A stretch of 64,000 nt of DNA from Patiria miniata. Lineage: Eukaryota > Echinodermata > Asteroidea > Valvatida > Asterinidae. The notes below the pieces were generated by a model, which had not been told where the DNA came from, did not search any database, and saw nothing but the letters and a program-made list of their open reading frames with translations. The position numbers and the translations under genes were made by a program. The stretch is taken from positions 37,051,058 through 37,115,057 of the forward strand of contig NW_024037059.1 of the NCBI RefSeq assembly GCF_015706575.1. The letters are read 5' to 3'. Below, piece by piece: positions 57,809 through 64,000 of this stretch (the first letter of the stretch is position 1; the number at the start of each line of letters is the position of its first letter).

Positions 57809-58621
57809 ATTTCAGACAAGCCTTGAACATTTTTAAAAACTTAAAATTGGAGAGAAGTAATACAAGAAAGTGGAAACAGAAGAACAAGCTCTCATTATAA
57901 GGCCAAATTATATAATGGTAAAATAAAAGGAGAATGCTCCTAAATCAATCCAGAATTCATTAGTAATATGATGAGTATCATTCATGATTGATATTTCATT
58001 ATTTTATTCATAGAAAAATATTGTGCCATCTGAATGTTACCAGAAAAATTTGATTATATTTGCGGCAGAATTACTGCACAATAACCACAATATTAAATTA
58101 GGCGAAACCACACCATGAGTATCTTTTCAGTGAATTTGTAGAGATGATCACTTGTTGCAATTATTGCATCTGGCTATTTGGCATTGGTGACATTCTGGTA
58201 ACTGTAGTAACATTTCAAACAGATCTTCATTTAAAAAAATGAAGAAAAAAAAGTATAATCAAATAACACAGTAAAAAAATCCAATATTCCGTTACGCTAT
58301 ATTTTGTAAAGAAAACAACAATTGATACAAAGTTAGCTATATTGATATACTGAACGAAATCGTGTACATCAAGGTTTAATCAATTCTATCACAAAGATTT
58401 CCTTATAAAAATGTGACAGTAAATTAATCACATAATCAGCCCGATATAATGTGTTTAAATTTCAAACTACATGTACATGTAAACGTGTAAATGTGCCAGA
58501 TTTTTGCTTTCAGGGAAGTTACTCCAACTGATGATTATTCTAGTCAATTTGGTTCTCTTCGGTTTTAACAATTCATTCAGGGCAATGATTTTTTTTTTTC
58601 TGTTTTAATTACTTTATAAAA

Positions 58622-58710
58622 GAAAGGTTTGCGAAAACACCATGTGCGAATAATTTCTCAACTGTCTTAGTTGAGAAATTATTCGCACATGGCGTTTCCG
58701 CAAACCTTTC
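58622..58710. repeat. Long hairpin (42-bp arms, 5-nt loop)
   Basis: The left arm gaaaggtttgcgaaaacacc... and the right arm ...ggcgtttccgcaaacctttc pair with only a few mismatches around loop gtctt. This could be a foldback MITE or, if transcribed, a long stem. Confidence 0.9.
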
Positions 58711-59530
58711 ATTCATTAGTATCTCCACCATGCAAAGCCTTAAATCTTACTTTGGTTTTTGTTTGGTTTTCTTGTCATTCCTCTTTTGGTTTTATGTGAG
58801 TTTTCTTTTTGTTAGTTTTAGGTACACGTTTAATTCTACATCATGTCTCTGAGTTCATTATTTAAATCAAAACTCAGTTATATTTTGGTGACCCAGTTGG
58901 TTTACATTTGGCTTGGATCTGATCCTGTTAGGGTTGAAATGTTTACCAATCTTTTTTTAGGGGGTGGGGGAATTCTTGTTTGTTTTCTTAGTTTCTAAAT
59001 GTGACCGGCATCACAAAAAAGGGTATTAAGTCACGCCATGCATTATTTTGTAATGGCCCGCTCAACGTTGAGAGGGTGAAGATTTCATCAAAATGTGATT
59101 TTCATTTTTTGTCATAAACAACATCTTTAATACATACAGTTTCAGGGTTCATTCACAGAAATGTCGATTTTGATGAACAAAGTAGAAAACACAACCCTTT
59201 TGTGTGCATCGTTCTGTTGATCTACTACAAAGCCAGCCATTTCAAAGCCTGTTTTCTCAGTTGTGTAATTTGAACTCCAGGGATGTAATTCACATGCAAA
59301 TACGTCATATCTCCAGACCAGGAGAGGCTATGGAGCTCTATTATATACCAAATGAAAGCTTACGTTGTGGGCTTTCCAACCATGTATGCAACTCAATTTC
59401 ACCTTTTTGTGACATAACACCTTTTTTTTTTTTTAAGTTTGCTCAAATTCAATGGTGGCTCCATTCCGGACCTCTCCGGATCCGCCCTTGTAATTAATCC
59501 CTTGCATAGAATTTTAAAGGTTGTTTAAAT

Positions 59531-59536
59531 TTTATT
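59531..59536 (-). terminator. Candidate poly(A) signal, PPT1
   Basis: AATAAA on the minus strand (tttatt on plus), ~75 nt after the PPT1 stop codon. Confidence 0.5.
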
Positions 59537-59608
59537 CACAATCAAAGTCCAAAGTATTCTTTGAAATTTGATTGTCTTTGCTGGGGGGGGGGGGGGGAGG
59601 GGACAGAT

Positions 59609-59731
59609 TTACTTGATGTACGGTACCAGGTTCTGCACAAACCATGTCTCAGTGAACTGCAGGTGATCGGTGGGGGACGTCAGGAATACCAGCTTCCCTT
59701 GCTTATCCATTGCCTTCAGGCCCAACTTGTC
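59609..59731 (-). CDS. PPT1: PPT1 last coding exon
   Basis: Acceptor ttcgcttctcag; 123 nt, phase 0, ends [23 protein letters not shown] then [20 protein letters not shown]; the His of DHLQ is the catalytic His of the family. Confidence 0.96.
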   Translation of the reverse strand, partial: DKLGLKAMDKQGKLVFLTSPTDHLQFTETWFVQNLVPYIK

Positions 59732-62700
59732 CTGAGAAGCGAAAGAGAAAACAAAAGAAAATGTCAAAATTAGATTAAGTAGTTTTTGCTTTGACATCAA
59801 AGGGAATATACAACATTTGCTTTTGTAGTAATTTTGAGAATTGGACGGACTTGGGGGGGGGTAGTATTTTATAGCAAATAGTATTACACTATTAAACCTG
59901 TTGACGTTTTGTGTTCATAGATGTTGGAAAAACCAAGAAAAACAATCACGTTCTTATAGTCTGATTCGATAGTCTTGATAGTCCTGACTCCACTTAAGAT
60001 GAAACAGAGCTATTTATAGACTGCAGGGAATTTTAAGGTCAGGGAACCAGTCAAGTTGGCTAGTTCATAGGTGGGTAATCCATTGCAGATTAACTAATTA
60101 TGGTAAATGGGGGCAGTATTTGAAAAAAAATAGCCAGTTTTTTCCAACGCTGGTCAGCGTTGATACAAACATACCACTTTTCTTAAAATGTCAGCATGCC
60201 AGGTGCCATGATTTTACAGGATGCTTTAGACTGTCATTCACTAACGGTCCAGTAAGGTATTTCAAAATAATTTGGTAATTTGCTTTTTGATATTTGCAAA
60301 TGCTGTATATTCCCTGTAAAGGACTATTCAATTTAAATTCAATTTTCAAATTTTCCATGAACCGTAGCAGTCCTGAATGAGAATCTTCCAATTTCAATAT
60401 GATTGTTCATACACTCTTGGGAATGAGGGTTAAATATGGCAAAAAGAGTCAGGTTGGCGTAGCTGGTACTTCTCTGTGACCCGGGTTCGATTCCTGCCTG
60501 GACCAATATGTGGATTGGATTTTCAGTCCCTGCCTGATTCTGTGGGTTTTCACCAGAATATACTACTCTCAGGTTTTACTGGGCCCCACGGGAGGCCAGT
60601 GGATTCCACTGAATAGGCTACACAGATAAAAAAAAAAGATGTTGGACCAGCATAATCAAATTATATCATAACTCAATATTAAAACATTCTGATTCCAAAC
60701 TGAACTTCATTTCTAAGTATCTTCACCATAGTGCACACTTAAGAAACAAAAACCAAAATCTTAAGATTCAAGGGAGCTTATCTTACCTGTGTGTAAAGTG
60801 GACTCTCCTGCAGGGTGTACACCTCCTTATCTTGTCCAGCCTTGTAAAAGCCAAACCACTACAATTTGAGGGGGGGGGCAGAGAAAAAGAAATTGTGATG
60901 AACGTTAAGTTAAACAAAGTTAAAATTAACCTGATAACCAAATCATGCGCCCAATTAGATCAGTGGCTTTCCACAGCTGTTTCTGTATTAAACATAAATC
61001 TCTCCAATGTAAATTCCGCCATTCAAGATTGTGGTAAAGTTACTTGCTCAAGAACACAAGTGGAAGATGCTTATTTTGAAACCTTTGACGGGAGTATATT
61101 TCCATTAAAAAATGAGTTAATGTAATAGATAAACGACTTTGTTCTATCGTATGCTTGGATACTGTCATTTCATTGGTTTAGAACTGCCACGGGTCTGGTA
61201 TATTAAAACGCATGTCACACATTCAGGGTGATATCGCACCGTGTTTATTGTGCGCATTGAATTCTGTGATAAAGAGATTGCGTGATAATTACCTCGCTCT
61301 CCTTGGGTTGGACCATGGTGTCGTTGCCAAACATCACCATCACAAACTTCTTCAGCTTCTGCAGGTTCGTCTTGTAGGTTTCATTGACTTTCTGTAAATG
61401 AATGTCACAGAAAACAAATAACCCAGTTAGCCGAAGGCTTGATTGACAGACCTCACAAGTCAAAGACAAGTCAAAGACAAGTCAAGGAAAAGTCAATGAC
61501 ACGTCAATCACAAGTCAATCACAAGTCAATCACAAGTCAATCACAAGTCAATCACAAGTCAATCACAAGTCAATCACAAGTCCATTGGTTTCAAGACAGA
61601 TCATCACAGATTATCATCTCTGGTCATCCCAAATATCATCAAAGATTATCATCTCAGATCATCACAGATCCCATCTGCAACACTCAATGGAGGCACAATG
61701 TTCGGACGTCAAATGTTACAAACTGTTTCAAGGGGATGTCATCAAATATTCATGTCAATCACAAGTCAAATCATAAAGACAATTACATGTGACATTTGGT
61801 AAATAGTGACAAGGGACATTGTCACAGTTTATGTAAAATAGCTCGTCACTTATGCTAGATTGGATCACTTGTCACTTCGCAGTGATTGACAGGAAACTTT
61901 TCAGAAATTGTGATGACTTAACTATAATAGTACCAGCACCATTTGCACTGGATATGAAATAAAGCTTAATAACAAGAATGGGTTTCTAAAGCCCAATTCA
62001 ATTAGGTGGACTCTCAATCACATCATTATTGCCCCTGTTCATTAGGCTCCAAAACAAAATAAAGCTCCATGCTGCCATTTTGGCTAATTTAAAAAAAAAT
62101 CAATGACAATAACTATCTCTGCCCTCACATTTACTCCTAGGTGGGGAGAAGCAATGAGTGACAAAGTGCCTTGCCCACGGGCACACGCACCATAACCCCA
62201 GGCTGGACTCGAGCCCGCAACCAGACCATGAGGCCATGGTACTCCACAAAACCTACGTTTCTTTTATTTAGATTAATTCATTTGATTGACAGGTGGGTTT
62301 GGTCCTCACGTTCTCCTGGTTGATGTCAGCCAGATAGATACTCTTCTGTCTGTACTCTGCCTCGTTCAGTGGGTCCTGCCAGTACTCCGCTTGCACCAGG
62401 CTAAAAACAAATCGCAAAACAACAAATCAGTCGCAGACAATTGCCAAACACTCTTTAGTTTAAAGGGAATATACAACATTTGCGAACATCAAAAAACGAA
62501 ATACACAATTATTATGAAACACCTTACTGGACTGTTAGCGAATGAAAGCATCCTGTATTAAATCACGGCACCTGGTGTGCTGTCATTTTTAAGAAAAGTG
62601 GTAATTTTGTATCAATTTCAAACGTTGGTCGGCCGACCAGCATTGGAAAAACTGACAATAGAATCAAAGTTATATTCCTCTGTATTTATTCTCCTCAATG

Positions 62701-63283
62701 TTTCTTGAGGAAATAATCCCCAATTGTTTATATGTCAGTAATTACTTCCAAAGTCAGTTAAAGAGGGCAAAAAAGAAGAATTATAATACTTACTTGTCTT
62801 GTACAAATCTGCCCATTTTGGATTTCATGCAAGGAAAAGAATAAAAAAAAGGACAATTAATATCAAATGAAATTTATATTTAAAATTGTTAGATGATTGT
62901 AAACGGTCATTTTTTTTTTCATTTTCTTTATAAAATATTTGAAGAATATTAGGTTAAAAGATAATATCAATGTCATTGATATTATTATAAATCCAGTTGC
63001 TTATTTAGGTTTTGGTTCTGAGTGGAAGGCAATTACCAATACAAAAACCTAATTACAAGCAGGGGTATGCTAGTACCAACAGGAAAGTGCTTGTACCCTT
63101 AATTCCAACAAAAAGGAGAAATATGTTGCTATTGGGATGTCCCCCCCCCCCTTTCAGTCTCCTCCCCTCCCCTTTTGGACTTGATAATTACTTACGAAAT
63201 ATAGGCACCAAGGTTCAGCAGTTTCCTCATATAGTCGCACAGGGAAACTGATGCCCCAGGACATCTTGGGAAGCCAAAGACAC
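59609..63283 (-). CDS. PPT1: Palmitoyl-protein thioesterase 1, 3' half (6 exons visible)
   Basis: Lysosomal enzyme that removes palmitate from cysteines of S-acylated proteins. CDS = complement of 59609-59731, 60787-60858, 61293-61391, 62310-62400, 62794-62808, 63196-63283; GT-AG throughout with matching phases. The 162 codons (including stop) line up without gaps with human residues 145-306. Seen: [48 protein letters not shown] with the catalytic Asp (NDT), [20 protein letters not shown], and [12 protein letters not shown] with the catalytic His. N-glycosylation sequons NET and NDT are kept. The catalytic Ser (GFSQGG) is in upstream exons not found before 64000. Exon sizes 123, 72, 99 and 91 equal those I recall for human PPT1; human exon 5 (103 nt) is split 88+15 here. 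Confidence 0.95.
60131..60323 (-). repeat. Interspersed repeat, copy A
   Basis: Its reverse complement matches 62458-62660 in order: 'gggaatatacagcatttgc', 'ccttactggac.gttag', 'agcatcctgtaa', 'ggcacctgg', 'aagaaaagtggta', 'cagcgttggaaaaa'. The two copies lie in opposite orientation in PPT1 introns; a fragment of the end also occurs at 59798-59823. Confidence 0.8.
60449..60640 (+). mobile_element. tRNA-derived SINE, copy 2
   Basis: A box TGGCGTAGCTGG at 60455-60466 and B box GGTTCGATTCC at 60484-60494, the best preserved of the set. The body shares 'ttttcagtccctgcctgatt' and 'ctgtgggttttc' with copy 1, and it ends in an A-rich tail (about 60628-60640). Lies in a PPT1 intron, antisense to the gene. 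Confidence 0.8.
60787..60858 (-). CDS. PPT1: PPT1 exon (equivalent of human exon 8)
   Basis: Acceptor aaattgtag, donor gtaaga; 72 nt, phase 0. [20 protein letters not shown] followed by LYTQ, nearly the human sequence. Confidence 0.95.
61293..61391 (-). CDS. PPT1: PPT1 exon (equivalent of human exon 7)
   Basis: Acceptor catttacag, donor gtaatt; 99 nt, phase 0. [20 protein letters not shown] then [13 protein letters not shown], with the catalytic Asp and two N-glycosylation sequons. Confidence 0.96.
61453..61582 (+). repeat. 11-bp minisatellite (caatcacaagt)
   Basis: Seven to eight regular copies of caatcacaagt (about 61505-61582), preceded by degenerate copies (caaagacaagt). Unit, lack of unique spacers and intronic position exclude a CRISPR. 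Confidence 0.92.
62160..62245 (-). mobile_element. Possible second SINE family fragment
   Basis: Minus strand: gtctggttgcgggctcgagtcc, then ...gtgcgtgtgcccgtgggcaa. It has a tRNA-like B box (gggctcgagtcc) next to the 'ttgcccacgggcac' block common in marine-invertebrate repeats. Family not confirmed. Confidence 0.4.
62310..62400 (-). CDS. PPT1: PPT1 exon (equivalent of human exon 6)
   Basis: Acceptor gtttttag, donor gtgagg; 91 nt, enters in phase 2. [20 protein letters not shown] then [10 protein letters not shown]. The human sequon at NHS is replaced by RQKS. Confidence 0.96.
62458..62660 (+). repeat. Interspersed repeat, copy B
   Basis: Partner of 60131-60323 in inverted orientation; ~200 bp with scattered differences, no ORF. 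Lies in the intron between the PPT1 microexon and the 91-nt exon. Confidence 0.8.
62794..62808 (-). CDS. PPT1: PPT1 15-nt microexon
   Basis: Minus strand: gggcag | 15 nt | gtaagt. With the flanking phase-2 ends it supplies S-F-V-Q-D-N, restoring GAYISFVQDNLVQ, the same length as human GAYSKVVQERLVQ. There is no other AG between the upstream T-rich tract and this acceptor, so the exon cannot be longer on that side. Confidence 0.85.
63196..63283 (-). CDS. PPT1: PPT1 exon (5' part of human exon 5)
   Basis: Acceptor tttttgaag, donor gtaagt; 88 nt, phase 1 in, phase 2 out. [20 protein letters not shown] then [10 protein letters not shown], matching human [20 protein letters not shown]. Confidence 0.95.
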
Positions 63284-64000
63284 CTTCAAAAATAAAAATA
63301 ATAATAATTATAAATTATACAGGCAGGGAGTTTATGTTCAGTTTAAGTCAGTGGTACTATAATAGTGTGCAAAATAGTTCAAAAGGCATTGTTGTAGTTG
63401 AATCGATAGTTGAGTCGATCACAAGTCCAGGTCACAAACAAATCACAGGTCAATTTGCTAGTCTGGTCACAAGTAGTCTTGGTCAAGGCATTCGACTTTA
63501 GTGTCCGGTGGTCAATTGTCGGCCGCTACCATTAACAGTAGCCACGCACGCTATGCACTCACACGTACTGTACAAAGCGCAAACAGCAACCTCACGCGGC
63601 TAGGCTACAAATATGCCATCTGTTGGTGCTGAACGAATGCCTTGAAACAGCCTTGGCTTATGTTTTTTTCTTATTTCGTAGCTGTATTTCCCGTATGTGA
63701 ATAAAGATGAGATTATCATTCAGTACTTGGTCGTGGAGGCTCATATTTTACATTGAGAGAGAGCTGGATAGTGTGGCTACATTCTCCAACAAGTTTGGAG
63801 TCCGCAGACCAAATATAACTCGATATAAATCCAGCAACAAGTCAATGAAAGTTGCCCCAAAAAGTAGGTCATCGCCACTGTTGTTCCAAGGTGTTTCAAC
63901 CAGCACCAACTGATTTGAATATTAAAACATAGCCGCGCTTCGTATATTATGTGTGAGTGTATAGGCCACGGCTACTGTTTAGTGGCCGAAAATTGATAAT
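63284..64000. other. PPT1 intron 4 (partial) with repeat fragments
   Basis: No match to PPT1 exon 4 (expected to end ...GGQHQG on the minus strand) was found. Contains a 'caagtc' minisatellite fragment (63405-63480) and a transposon fragment (63480-63660) related to 9489-10114. Confidence 0.6.
63480..63660 (+). mobile_element. Transposon fragment related to 9489-10114
   Basis: Has inverted ends (ggtcaaggcattcg near 63481, cgaatgcc near 63636) and the shared block 'gtacaaagcgcaaacagcaacct'. Confidence 0.55.

Larger units (their letters stand above)
57818..59608. other. Intergenic sequence between the MITE and PPT1
   Basis: No exon supported. It contains the 89-bp hairpin at 58622-58710 and, at about 59465-59490, 'ctccggatccgcccttg', which looks like a transposon end. 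The PPT1 3' UTR probably occupies the right edge. Confidence 0.5.

Noticed and set aside
60449..60530. A tRNA gene
   Set aside because: A and B boxes are present but there is no complete cloverleaf or acceptor stem; the sequence continues into a SINE body with an A-rich tail.
61453..61582. CRISPR-like regular repeats
   Set aside because: The 11-bp units are directly tandem with no unique spacers, inside an animal intron.
63284..64000. PPT1 exon 4 with the catalytic Ser motif
   Set aside because: Searched the minus strand for wording like FSQGG and NLISVGGQHQG before a phase-1 donor; not present, so it must lie beyond the window.

Overview
The window is animal nuclear DNA. Short, GC-rich coding exons with GT-AG boundaries and consistent phases sit in long AT-rich introns full of small transposons, SINEs and homopolymer runs. 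The gene content, exon sizes and repeat types suggest a marine invertebrate, plausibly an invertebrate deuterostome such as an echinoderm. The lineage is inference; the sequence alone does not prove it.

Three protein-coding genes can be built exon by exon. (1) Positions 715-14136, + strand: the 3' end of a spectraplakin gene (MACF1/dystonin/shot family). Ten exons encode about 623 residues: last spectrin-repeat region, basic linker, two EF-hands, GAS2 microtubule-binding domain and a Ser/Thr/Arg-rich tail. The 5' part lies outside the window. (2) Positions 28652-40776, + strand: a complete class C GPCR of the GABA-B receptor type. Eighteen coding exons encode about 1031 residues: signal peptide, Ser/Thr/Pro-rich stalk, Venus-flytrap domain, seven membrane helices, short coiled coil, Cys-rich patch and acidic tail. 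Several residues that contact GABA in GABBR1 differ. (3) Positions 59609-63283, - strand: the 3' half of palmitoyl-protein thioesterase 1 (PPT1). Six exons carry the catalytic Asp and His, and one of them is a 15-nt microexon. Exons 1-4, with the catalytic Ser, lie beyond the right edge.

Between genes 1 and 2 (about 17.8-28.6 kb) there is no supported coding sequence. It holds MITE/foldback elements and a possible TATA-containing promoter with a leader exon near 19.9 kb that could belong to gene 2. Between genes 2 and 3 lies the most striking structure: about 1.1 kb of a degenerate ~205-bp tandem repeat, then about 14 kb of a ~165-bp satellite (roughly 80 copies). The satellite is bracketed at both ends, and interrupted once, by palindromic hairpin units, shows five-monomer higher-order periodicity, and contains a ~735-bp inverted block. 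To its right is a 469-bp Mutator-type MITE with ~115-bp terminal inverted repeats and a 9-bp target-site duplication.

The three genes are functionally unrelated (cytoskeletal crosslinker, neurotransmitter-type receptor, lysosomal hydrolase). Nothing suggests co-regulation.
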